Shown here: in pieces, positions 8,448 to 16,312 of the stretch
How positions within the stretch are numbered: the stretch's first letter is position 1
Layout of the letters: each line of letters opens with the position of its first letter
Source: Fulvivirga imtechensis AK7
GTDB lineage: Bacteria > Bacteroidota > Bacteroidia > Cytophagales > Cyclobacteriaceae
Assembly (NCBI RefSeq): GCF_000331535.1
Contig: NZ_AMZN01000087.1
Coordinates: 32,330 to 96,329, forward strand
Direction: 5' to 3'
Length of the DNA: 64,000 nt
Position numbers and translations under genes: made by a program
Notes under the pieces: model-generated
What the model saw: the letters and a program-made list of their open reading frames with translations, nothing else
Databases searched by the model: none
Told to the model about the DNA's origin: nothing

Positions 8448-10145
8448 ATGAGCACTGCTACATTCAATAAAAAGCACAAAACGGACCTGGAAATAGCTCA
8501 ATCGGCGAAGCTTCGTCATATTCGTGAGGTGGCCGGGTCAGTGGGCATTTCGGAGGACCAACTGGAGATGTATGGGAACTACAAGGCCAAACTGCCCTTG
8601 CACCTAATTGACGAGGCGAAAGTGGCAAAAAGCCACCTGGTTTTGGTAACTGCGATGACGCCCACTCCTGCCGGAGAAGGAAAAACCACTACCTCCATTG
8701 GACTTACGGAGGGTTTAAACAAAATAGGAAAGCAAACAACAGTAGTACTTAGGGAACCATCACTAGGGCCTGTGTTTGGAATGAAAGGAGGTGCAGCAGG
8801 AGGCGGGTACTCTCAGGTGGTGCCGATGGAAGATATTAACCTGCACTTCACCGGTGACTTTGCAGCTATAGAAAAGGCTAATAATTTACTGGCAGCGCTT
8901 ATAGATAACAATATTCAAAATCCAAAAAATAACCTGGGTATTGACCCCCGTACTGTAGAGTGGAAGCGGGTGATGGATATGAACGACCGGGCGCTTCGCA
9001 ATATTGTAACCGGACTGGGAGGCAAGCCCGGTGGTATGATGCGTGAAACGGGCTTTAATATCACTGCTGCTTCCGAAATAATGGCCATTCTATGCTTAGC
9101 AAAAGACATTGAAGACCTTAAGGAGAAAATTGGCAACATCTATGTAGGTGATACCTATGATGGTAAAGCAGTGTTTGCCCGTGATCTGAATGCTCAGGGC
9201 GCCATGGCCGTATTGCTGAAAGATGCTATTAAACCAAACCTTGTGCAGACCCTCGAGGGTAATCCTGCAATTATTCATGGTGGTCCGTTTGCTAATATTG
9301 CTCAGGGTACCAACTCTGTGATCGCCACTAAAATGGGGATGTCATTAACCGAATATGTGGTGACAGAGGCCGGTTTTGGAGCAGATTTGGGCGCTGAAAA
9401 GTTTTTAAACATTAAGTGTGGCTATTCCGGATTGTCGCCTAAGGCTGTAGTGCTTGTGGCGACCATACGTGCGCTGAAATATCATGGGGGACAGCCGCTG
9501 CAGGAGCTAACCATACCAGACACGGTCAGCTTGGCCAAGGGGCTTGCTAACCTTGAAAAACATATTGAAAACATCAGGATATACGGTCTTCCGGCAGTGG
9601 TTTCCATAAACAAATTTGTTTCCGATACAAACGAGGAGGTAGCAATTATTGAAAAGCGCTGTAAGGAACTGGGTGTAAGCGTAGCAATCTGCGAAGGCTG
9701 GGAATTTGGTGGAGAAGGTACCACGAAGTTAGCATCGCAGGTCGTTGAGGCGGTGGAAGGTTTTGATGGAAAGTATAAGCCTGTTTATGATTGGAATTGG
9801 AGTGTAAAAGAGAAGATAGAGGCTGTGGCCAGAAAGATCTATGGTGCCCGCGATGTAGAGTTTTTGCCTAAGGCAAAGCAAAATCTTCGAAAAATTGAAA
9901 GAATAGGATTGAATGACAAGCCTATTTGTATAGCGAAAACACAAAATTCATTTAGCGATGATCCCAAGTGGTTGGGTAAGCCTGAGAATTTTACACTGAC
10001 AGTTAGAGAGATCGAAATTGCCTCCGGAGCCGGCTTTTCGATCCCGGTAACCGGAAACATGCTCAGGATGCCCGGCTTACCTGCACTACCGGCAGCCGAA
10101 GGAATGGATATAGACAACGCAGGGCGCATCACAGGGTTGAGTTGA
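8448..10145 (+). CDS. fhs: Formate-tetrahydrofolate ligase
   Basis: A 565-residue cytoplasmic enzyme that makes 10-formyl-tetrahydrofolate from formate, ATP and THF. The P-loop-like segment TPTPAGEGKTTTSIGL (about 71-86) and the downstream REPSLGPVFGMKGGAAGGGYSQV block are diagnostic of Fhs. The C-terminal GFSIPVTGNMLRMPGLPALPA also fits. Length is close to the usual 555-560. It is followed by fdhD on the same strand, so this looks like a formate/one-carbon cluster, although no formate dehydrogenase is in the window. In an aerobic heterotroph it would recycle formate into purine and Met synthesis. Confidence 0.97.
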   Translation: MSTATFNKKHKTDLEIAQSAKLRHIREVAGSVGISEDQLEMYGNYKAKLPLHLIDEAKVAKSHLVLVTAMTPTPAGEGKTTTSIGLTEGLNKIGKQTTVVLREPSLGPVFGMKGGAAGGGYSQVVPMEDINLHFTGDFAAIEKANNLLAALIDNNIQNPKNNLGIDPRTVEWKRVMDMNDRALRNIVTGLGGKPGGMMRETGFNITAASEIMAILCLAKDIEDLKEKIGNIYVGDTYDGKAVFARDLNAQGAMAVLLKDAIKPNLVQTLEGNPAIIHGGPFANIAQGTNSVIATKMGMSLTEYVVTEAGFGADLGAEKFLNIKCGYSGLSPKAVVLVATIRALKYHGGQPLQELTIPDTVSLAKGLANLEKHIENIRIYGLPAVVSINKFVSDTNEEVAIIEKRCKELGVSVAICEGWEFGGEGTTKLASQVVEAVEGFDGKYKPVYDWNWSVKEKIEAVARKIYGARDVEFLPKAKQNLRKIERIGLNDKPICIAKTQNSFSDDPKWLGKPENFTLTVREIEIASGAGFSIPVTGNMLRMPGLPALPAAEGMDIDNAGRITGLS

Positions 10146-10177
10146 TATTACAGCTTATTAATTCTTCACGATAATAA

Positions 10178-11062
10178 ATGTATTTAAAATTATCTCATAG
10201 TTTGAGTAATTTTAAGCACATGAGTTTACCACGAGTACATAAGGCTGAAGTTGTTAAAATGACGGGGATCGATATATCAGAGTCGCCGGACCTCGTTGCA
10301 GTGGAAGAACCTTTGGAGATCCGTATCGGATATGGCGCCACGCACCAACGGGAACAAAAAGCTATATCGGTAACCATGCGCACCCCTGGTAATGATTTCG
10401 AACTGGCGTTGGGGTTTTTGTTTACAGAGAATATCATTGCCGGCTATGATCAGGTAGTGAGTATTCAATATTGTGCTAATGTGGGTAAGCAGGAGGAAAG
10501 GGAAAATGTGGTGAGGGTTGAGTTACGTCCCGATGTTAAGATTGATTTCGATAAGATCGAAAGGCATTTTTATACGTCTTCCAGTTGTGGAGTGTGTAGT
10601 AAAACCTCCATTGAGGCCATTAAAACAGGCTGCAGCATCCCTGTCTCAGATCTGATAATTACGGGAGATATTGTTCGCCAGTCTCCTGGTCAACTTCGTG
10701 AACAGCAACAGGTATTTGAATATACTGGGGGACTCCATGCTGCAGGTTTATTTGATAGAAATGGTAATCTGGTGTTGATGAGGGAAGATGTGGGTCGGCA
10801 CAATGCTCTTGATAAGGTGCTGGGCGCTTGTCTGGCCGAAAATAAAATACCGTTAGCCGATTACTTTGTGATGGTAAGCGGCCGGGCTAGTTTTGAGTTA
10901 GTGCAAAAGGCACTGATGGCAGGAGTACCTATATTAACGGCCATAGGCGCCCCATCAAGCCTGGCGTTGAAGTTGGCAGCGGATTTTGGCATGACCCTGT
11001 GCGGCTTTGTCAGAAAGGATAGTTTTAATATTTATTGTGGCCGGGAAAGAATAACAAACTAA
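10178..11062 (+). CDS. fdhD: Formate dehydrogenase accessory sulfurtransferase FdhD
   Basis: A 294-residue protein that in known cases takes sulphur from the cysteine desulfurase and passes it to the Mo-bisPGD cofactor of formate dehydrogenase. The key loop with two cysteines is present (SSSCGVCSK, C137 and C140), as are the GFLFTENII block and the C-terminal SGRASFELVQKA and GAPSSLALKLA blocks. An alternative ATG at 10220 (MSLPRVHK) would remove 14 residues and may be the real start. It lies 32 bases after fhs. A formate dehydrogenase elsewhere in the genome is expected. Confidence 0.93.
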   Translation: MYLKLSHSLSNFKHMSLPRVHKAEVVKMTGIDISESPDLVAVEEPLEIRIGYGATHQREQKAISVTMRTPGNDFELALGFLFTENIIAGYDQVVSIQYCANVGKQEERENVVRVELRPDVKIDFDKIERHFYTSSSCGVCSKTSIEAIKTGCSIPVSDLIITGDIVRQSPGQLREQQQVFEYTGGLHAAGLFDRNGNLVLMREDVGRHNALDKVLGACLAENKIPLADYFVMVSGRASFELVQKALMAGVPILTAIGAPSSLALKLAADFGMTLCGFVRKDSFNIYCGRERITN

Positions 11063-11071
11063 ATATTTAAC

Positions 11072-11437
11072 ATGAAGATCAGGATCAGCGGAAATACTTT
11101 AAGGTTAAGATTATCTCAGTCGGAAGTCAACGAAGTAGGAACGGAAGGAAGAGTGAGTGATAGCATCGACTTCGGTCCTCGCAAGTTGATCTATATGCTA
11201 CAGGTAGTTGACCAGGCTGAAATCACGGCCAGCTATGAAGGCGACTTCGTTAGTGTAAATGTACCCCCGGCTATTGCTAATCCATGGGTAAGCACGGATC
11301 AGGTAGGCTTTGAGGCTGATTTGGCCCTGCAGGGTGGGAAAGAATTGTATGTACTCGTGGAAAAGGACTTTAAATGTTTGAAGCCCAGAGAACGGGAAGA
11401 CGAGAGCGATTTGTTTGAGAATCCGCAAGGTTGTTAA
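11072..11437 (+). CDS. Small unknown protein next to fdhD (possibly DUF7009)
   Basis: A 121-residue soluble protein starting 9 bases after fdhD. The sequence begins MKIRISGNTLRLRLSQSEV and contains a FGPRKLIYML strand, a conserved NPW and an EKDFKCLKPR block near the end; it looks all-beta. I associate this pattern with a small family found beside fdhD in Bacteroidota (DUF7009, from memory), but the name is uncertain. The tight spacing suggests a role linked to FdhD or to formate dehydrogenase maturation. It has no signal peptide, and its two Cys residues (within FKCLK and at the very C-terminus, GC) are not a metal motif. Confidence 0.7.
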   Translation: MKIRISGNTLRLRLSQSEVNEVGTEGRVSDSIDFGPRKLIYMLQVVDQAEITASYEGDFVSVNVPPAIANPWVSTDQVGFEADLALQGGKELYVLVEKDFKCLKPREREDESDLFENPQGC

Positions 11438-11526
11438 AGTAAGTTTAACCACAGAGGAAGTTGGAAAGTGAATTGAGATCAGCGGGAATACTTTTCTCCG
11501 GGGTAAGCCTTACTTCCCTAGTTTTT

Positions 11527-11672
11527 AATTAGTGTCTCTAAAAAAAACGCCAATGTCCGCGTTACGCTCGTCCCAAAAAGGTTCATCCCGACAACTGTAA
11601 CAATTGTACGGGACTCCGCTTTTTGGGATTTCGCCCCGCCCTTTGACGGGAACGTTTTCTTAAAGCCACTTA
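11527..11672. repeat. MITE-like inverted-repeat element, copy 2
   Basis: A 146-bp intergenic relative of the 3701-3829 element, in the opposite orientation. It starts AATTAGTGTCTCTAA and ends with TTTTCTTAAAGCCACTTA, the reverse complement of the start of copy 3. Inner blocks GCGTTACGCTCGTCCCAAAAA and GCTTTTTGGGATTTCG match the other copies. About 15 extra bases in the middle carry a second small palindrome. Confidence 0.7.
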
Positions 11673-11698
11673 GAGTTTTCTTTCAAACCCTACCTCTA

Positions 11699-12160
11699 TC
11701 AGGATTGTAGTTGCTTCACGCGATATTTACCGGGAGTAGGTCTAAAACAACTAACTATCCTGTTCCAGGAGTTGATCTGCACAACAGCAAGTGTAAGATT
11801 GGCAATTTCCTCATTGGAAAAATGCTTCTGCATATTGCTGTATAGGTTATCATCAACCCCTCTTTCAGGCAGATAAGTTAGCGCTTCAGCGAACTCTAAG
11901 ATAGCTTTTTCTCTTTCAGAATAATAAGGAGCCTCTCTCCAGGCGGATACCGAATATAGCCTTAACGGAGTTTCGCCAGCATGAATGGCTTCCTTCGAGT
12001 GCATGTCCAGGCAGTAAGCACAATTATTGATCTGAGACACCCTGAAACGCATTAAGTCAAGCTCCTTAACATTTAAGCCACAGTTTCGCAGGTATTCTTC
12101 GTTTTTCATCATACCACCAAGCACTTCTTCAGAGATACTCTCATATGAAATTCTTTCCAT
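11699..12160 (-). CDS. Carboxymuconolactone decarboxylase / AhpD-like protein (ECF41 partner)
   Basis: A 153-residue CMD-fold protein with the AhpD-type redox motif CAYCLDMHSKEA (near residues 48-59), in which Cys-x-x-Cys and the following His can reduce a partner or peroxide. It lacks a signal peptide. Genes of this family are the hallmark neighbours of ECF41 sigma factors, and one such factor lies just upstream on the same strand. A match to the ECF41 promoter consensus is found 41-67 bases before the start, so this is very probably the sigma factor's direct target. The physiological substrate is not known for most members. Confidence 0.9.
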   Translation of the reverse strand: MERISYESISEEVLGGMMKNEEYLRNCGLNVKELDLMRFRVSQINNCAYCLDMHSKEAIHAGETPLRLYSVSAWREAPYYSEREKAILEFAEALTYLPERGVDDNLYSNMQKHFSNEEIANLTLAVVQINSWNRIVSCFRPTPGKYRVKQLQS

Positions 12161-12200
12161 TTTGTTGTGAATTTTAGTTTTAGAATAATTTCATATATAT

Positions 12201-12227
12201 GACAGGAAACCTGAAAGAGGCGTGACA
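12201..12227 (-). promoter_or_regulatory. ECF41-type promoter of the CMD gene
   Basis: On the minus strand TGTCACG (12221-12227) is followed after exactly 16 bases by TGTC (12201-12204). The reported ECF41 promoter is TGTCACA-N16-CGTC, so both boxes fit with one mismatch each and the spacing is right. Predicted transcription starts about 34 nt before the CMD start codon. Confidence 0.7.
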
Positions 12228-12330
12228 GATTTTAGGAAATTTTTTATGAGATTTTTTAAACCTGGTACATTACCAGATGGCGTAGGGGGCGATGATTTCC
12301 TGTTCCAGTCGAGTACAATCCCCAGGTCTC

Positions 12331-12460
12331 GTCATCCCGGACGTAACAGAGTGGAGATCCGGGATCTCCCCGCAACTGGCGGTGTTTGAACTTCAGCTTC
12401 TGTCCCGAATTGGGGATCCTGAATATTTTTTCCGCTGCTCTCCAAAAATTTCAGGATGAC
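12331..12460. repeat. REP-like palindromic element
   Basis: Outer inverted repeats GTCATCC (from 12331) and GGATGAC (to 12460) enclose a near-perfect inner palindrome GGAGATCC-G-GGATCTCC at 12353-12369. This resembles the abundant GTCATCC...GGATGAC intergenic repeats of many bacteria. The second IS110 copy at 63954 is inserted beside a GTCATCC half of the same kind. Confidence 0.55.
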
Positions 12461-12572
12461 GATCAATAGCCTTTACTTCTTCATATCTTTTCGAGGTTAA
12501 ACATACTGCTAACTAATATTCTAATGGGCCTGAGCTCTCCTCATATGATCCAGAAAACCACCGCCTGCCATA

Positions 12573-13418
12573 TCAGGGAAAATTTAGTTCTAAGCCTTTT
12601 AGTTTTTCAGGATTTACTACCATGTGCATTTCTCCTACCCGCCCCCTGTCATCGAAGGATAGGATATGGCAGGCATAGGGCTTTTCACCACGCCTGTATA
12701 TGATCGCAGGTTGATGATTAACAATAGCGGTAGTAACATTTAGATCGTGCAGAAACTTTTCAAAAATACCCATGATAAGCTTTCTTACAGTTTCAGCGCC
12801 AATAAGTACTTTTCTCGCTGCCGGTGCTTTTCCACCATCAGAGGTCACACGTACATCGTGGGCCAGCATTTCTTCCAGAGCCTGTGTGTTACCACTCATG
12901 ATCAGCTCTACGAATCGTTGCAACTTCTCCTGATGCTTACCCTTACTCACGGCCATATTTGGCTTGAGTTTTTCCTTTGATCTTTTGAGGATTTGCCGTG
13001 ACGATTCAATGGTTATTTCCAATAACTCCGCAATTTCTGCGTGTGAAAAGTCAAAAGATTCCTTTAGGATGAATATGGCTCTTTCCTTAGCATTCAGTTG
13101 TTCTAAAAGCACGAGTAATGAATAGGAGAGTATATGTTTTCGATCAAGTTCAGCTTCTACCACCATGGGCTCGGGGAGCCAGTCTCCCGTATAATCATGC
13201 AGTTTTTCTTTTTGTCCTTCTTTGTAATTAATGGCGCTATTAATTACGGCCCTGATCAGGTAGGCTTTTTGATTTTCTACCTTTTTATGGTCTACATTCT
13301 GCCATCTGATCATAGTCTCCTGTATCACATCACGGGCATCTTCTGCACTTCCCAATATATTGTAAGCATATGGAAAAAGCACCTGCTGATATTTTTCAAG
13401 ATCAAACGGCATAGCCAT
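12573..13418 (-). CDS. ECF41-type RNA polymerase sigma factor with SnoaL-like C-terminal domain
   Basis: A 281-residue extracytoplasmic-function sigma factor. Region 2 is at residues ~5-75 (YNILGSAEDARDVIQETMIRWQN), then comes the WLPEP linker motif typical of ECF41, then region 4 (ERAIFILKESFDFSHAEIAELLEI, about 112-135). The last ~110 residues form a SnoaL/NTF2-like domain ending in the VVNPEKLKGL motif. In characterised ECF41 proteins this extension replaces an anti-sigma factor and modulates activity. Its target is probably the CMD gene 400 bases downstream, which carries an ECF41-type promoter. No anti-sigma gene is adjacent, as expected. Confidence 0.92.
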   Translation of the reverse strand: MAMPFDLEKYQQVLFPYAYNILGSAEDARDVIQETMIRWQNVDHKKVENQKAYLIRAVINSAINYKEGQKEKLHDYTGDWLPEPMVVEAELDRKHILSYSLLVLLEQLNAKERAIFILKESFDFSHAEIAELLEITIESSRQILKRSKEKLKPNMAVSKGKHQEKLQRFVELIMSGNTQALEEMLAHDVRVTSDGGKAPAARKVLIGAETVRKLIMGIFEKFLHDLNVTTAIVNHQPAIIYRRGEKPYACHILSFDDRGRVGEMHMVVNPEKLKGLELNFP

Positions 13419-13544
13419 AGTTAGTGTCTTTAAGCCACTAGTTAATCTCTACGAATATAGATGGCTGAGGTTATACAACATACCCGGATTTTAAAGTTGG
13501 AAGGGATAAAAATCACACGTGGCGCAGATGGCCACGCGTGAACA

Positions 13545-14945
13545 TTAATTGCTTTTCAAACCCTCGATAATAAGTCTGTTGGTTCTCCTCTTTTTATCAA
13601 TAGAAGTCATGATCGGTGTGAATTCTTTACTTTCAATTCGAGGCTTTCTTCCTCCAACGCTTGTACCTTCGATCAATTCTATGGCACGGGCCAGCAGGGG
13701 CTCCTGGATATCGCCCAACTGCAGCATAGGCTGCCTGAAATCATTTACCAGGTTTTCGCCCAAAGGGGTAAAGCCATTGTCATAGCCGGAATAGTCCTGG
13801 CTATTGAATATCTTAAATACGATCGGCAACAGGCCATAGTGGATATTAGGGTCTTTAGTGTTTTCAATGGGAAATGAGCCGACATTTTTACCAACTGTGG
13901 TATCACCTATGATCGTTACATGCATGTATGGGTCCAGTCCATTAATGATCAATTCGCTTGCTGATGCCGTTCTTGAGCCGGTAAGAATATATAGCTCACC
14001 ACCGATCTCATTGCCAATATTCTCAGCCTTGTCAAGAAAGTGAGCCCTCAGCGCTTCATCACCATCCGGCTGATTGTTGAAATAATTTTGGTAGAGATCG
14101 TTGTATTGATTTTTGTAGAATATTTTACTACTATTTACACCGCTACCCACCAGGCTGGCCAGATTTTGAGCAGAGGTTACAGCGCCCCCGCTATTGTACC
14201 TGAGGTCCAGAATGAGTGCATCTATGCCCTGGCTCTTGAAATTTGCAATTACCTGATCCATCTCATTATCATAAACGGTCGTTTTGTTGGTGCCCGGAGA
14301 AAAGAAATTGTACACATAGTAGCCGATTTTCTTGCTGCCAACTGCATAAACCGTATCCATAAAATTAGGATTTTCAGATACCACAACGGCATTAAGCGTC
14401 AAGGTGCCTTTATCGATATATTCATCGGACTCTTCACTGTATCTCTTGTATTTAATACTGTGGTTATTATATGTTTCGGATATCAATTGCCGGTAGTTAT
14501 CAATGGTAATAGTGGTGCCATTGATCTGAGAAATTACATCTCCTCTTTTGAGACCGGCATCATCAGCAGGCGAGTCTTTTTTTACATATAGAATGATTGC
14601 TACCACATCATTGCTGTTTTCTACACGGGCCAGTGCGAACTCATAACCGGCCTCTTTGGATACACCGCTAAGGGCATTCTTTAACTCCTGGTAGTCGGGA
14701 ACGATCGCTGAGAACCTATCATCATCGGAAAGGAGTTGATGAAAGAAGTTACTGGGGTCCTGACCGCGATTCACATTTGCAGGTATTTCGTCAGTCCAGT
14801 AGTATACCTCCTTCATCACATCATAGATCCAGTTATTCGCATCTATATTAGGATTGTGGGCATCATCATCGTTGCAACTGGTCAAGCCAGCCAGTGCTAT
14901 AATGATTAGCAGACCGGTAATATAAAATCTTTTTATAATTGGCAT
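13545..14945 (-). CDS. S41-family C-terminal processing peptidase, lipoprotein
   Basis: A 466-residue envelope protease. The N-terminus is a lipoprotein signal ending LAGLTSC (acylated Cys ~24), so it should be anchored in the periplasm or outer membrane. A PDZ domain lies around 100-160 (SPADDAGLKRGDVISQING), followed by the S41 catalytic domain with LDLRYNSGG, the nucleophile in TASASE (Ser ~328) and the general-base Lys in TTVGKNVG (K353). The tail is short. Unlike CtpA/Prc, it has only a small N-terminal region. It is a single gene with no obvious partner. Confidence 0.9.
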   Translation of the reverse strand: MPIIKRFYITGLLIIIALAGLTSCNDDDAHNPNIDANNWIYDVMKEVYYWTDEIPANVNRGQDPSNFFHQLLSDDDRFSAIVPDYQELKNALSGVSKEAGYEFALARVENSNDVVAIILYVKKDSPADDAGLKRGDVISQINGTTITIDNYRQLISETYNNHSIKYKRYSEESDEYIDKGTLTLNAVVVSENPNFMDTVYAVGSKKIGYYVYNFFSPGTNKTTVYDNEMDQVIANFKSQGIDALILDLRYNSGGAVTSAQNLASLVGSGVNSSKIFYKNQYNDLYQNYFNNQPDGDEALRAHFLDKAENIGNEIGGELYILTGSRTASASELIINGLDPYMHVTIIGDTTVGKNVGSFPIENTKDPNIHYGLLPIVFKIFNSQDYSGYDNGFTPLGENLVNDFRQPMLQLGDIQEPLLARAIELIEGTSVGGRKPRIESKEFTPIMTSIDKKRRTNRLIIEGLKSN

Positions 14946-15011
14946 GTTGAGTTTAGGGTTTTATTCCATACAAAACCTAAAATTAGCAACAGTAACGTTG
15001 CAAAAAAAATT

Positions 15012-15449
15012 CTATTGTCCCGGAACTTGTAAAAGGTAGATAATCAGACTGGTAATGCCGAGGTAAAGACACAACGGTGAATAATATTTTGAGTCCATCA
15101 CCGCGAACTCGCTGTCTTTTACTTTTTTAGTAAACCCCACATATCTGAATTCACCAATAGAGCGAAGTGTAAATACAATGGCAGTGGACAACACCCCATA
15201 TGAGAGAAATTGATGGGGAAGGGGTAAGACAAAAATACCGGTATAAGCTACGAAAAGGGCAGACAACAACAGTAACCCTGTGGCTACAATAAATGTCGCG
15301 AAGGTGCCTGGAGTAAATACTTTTTCACCTGTTGATTTTTTGGGAATAGCAACTTCGGCCGCCCATTTACCTCCAAATATCCAATAAAAATGCAACAGGC
15401 TGATGGAGAGCAGCAACAAGGCATTTATACTTCCTAGAACAGTCTCCAT
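15012..15449 (-). CDS. DUF3995 membrane protein
   Basis: A 145-residue integral membrane protein with four predicted hydrophobic segments. The LLHFYWIFGGKWA signature near residue 20 and the DSKYYSPLCLYLG block near the C-terminus are typical of DUF3995. The function is unknown. It ends 62 bases before the S41 peptidase start and starts 8 bases after the stop of the small lipoprotein gene upstream, so the three may share a transcript. Confidence 0.8.
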   Translation of the reverse strand: METVLGSINALLLLSISLLHFYWIFGGKWAAEVAIPKKSTGEKVFTPGTFATFIVATGLLLLSALFVAYTGIFVLPLPHQFLSYGVLSTAIVFTLRSIGEFRYVGFTKKVKDSEFAVMDSKYYSPLCLYLGITSLIIYLLQVPGQ

Positions 15450-15457
15450 GGTGCGGG

Positions 15458-15901
15458 TTAGTAATATGCTTTATAGTTGATATTTATCTTTACCTCTGTT
15501 ACCTTCCCTTCCTTTACAGTAACCGGATTTATATTACCCTCTCCATCAAATGTGTTGGCAAAAAGCCCATCTTCTTCCTTGGTAAACAAAGAATAACGCC
15601 CTGGCGGAAGACTAACTGAGAAATTACCACTCCTGTCAGTCATTATGGTGGTCACCAGCTTTGAAGGCACATCTTTGTAGAGTTCACCTTCACGATGAGC
15701 AGCTTGCATCGTTACCAGCTCATAGATATGGATTTCTCTTTCTACGGCTTGCCCTTCATTGGTTTTGGTATCGGGGCCCGGCATCATATTGCCTTCATAC
15801 CACCGTACTGTTCCCGTTATACCCTGTTCTATTTTTTGAGCCTGCATGCTTTTGCAACTGATAACGAAGAATACTAATATAGGTATAAAAAGGTGCTTCA
15901 T
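15458..15901 (-). CDS. Small lipoprotein with carboxypeptidase-regulatory-like beta domain
   Basis: A 147-residue exported protein. The N-terminus (MKHLFIPILVFFVISCKS) is a lipobox with Cys 16 as the acylation site. The rest is one beta-sandwich: GITGTVRWYEGNMMPGP at the start, DRSGNFSVSLPPGRYSLF in the middle and VTVKEGKVTEVKININYKA at the end, as in carboxypeptidase-regulatory/CarboxypepD_reg-like domains. It carries no catalytic residues. It precedes the DUF3995 gene by 8 bases. Function unknown. Confidence 0.75.
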   Translation of the reverse strand: MKHLFIPILVFFVISCKSMQAQKIEQGITGTVRWYEGNMMPGPDTKTNEGQAVEREIHIYELVTMQAAHREGELYKDVPSKLVTTIMTDRSGNFSVSLPPGRYSLFTKEEDGLFANTFDGEGNINPVTVKEGKVTEVKININYKAYY

Positions 15902-16312
15902 CTTTACATGACCTGATCTAATGTAAATTTACCCTTTTGCCGATGTTATTCATTACGAAAATGCTATTTTTTTGAGATTCCAGGCCATAGAATCGCAGGT
16001 GAGGTCACCAGAGGCCGCTTAAAAACTATTGAGTTAAGGATGCCATGTCGAGGCAACCAACAACTTTTAGTTGATTTTGCGGATAATGACAGGCGAGTTT
16101 GTGATTTGTTATCGCAGGAATTGAAATTTAGCCATTTGTCAAAGGTGCATGGACCTCTCCCTTCTGGTCCTCCGAAGGCAAGTTAAGGCAAGTTCGGGAC
16201 AGGCGAGATGACTGTACTTCTTAGAAAATCTCCTTTCTTAGCTTGATAACATTGAGGCCATCTCAAAGGATGGGTGCTTCAAAACGGCCTCTGTATCATA
16301 GTATATACAGTA
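15902..16312. other. Intergenic stretch without a recognisable gene
   Basis: About 410 bases between the small lipoprotein and the PspC gene. No open frame with protein character and no strong hairpin followed by T residues were seen. The GC-rich part around 16150-16210 contains the directly repeated AAGGCAAGTT and looks like a decayed repeat. Confidence 0.4.
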
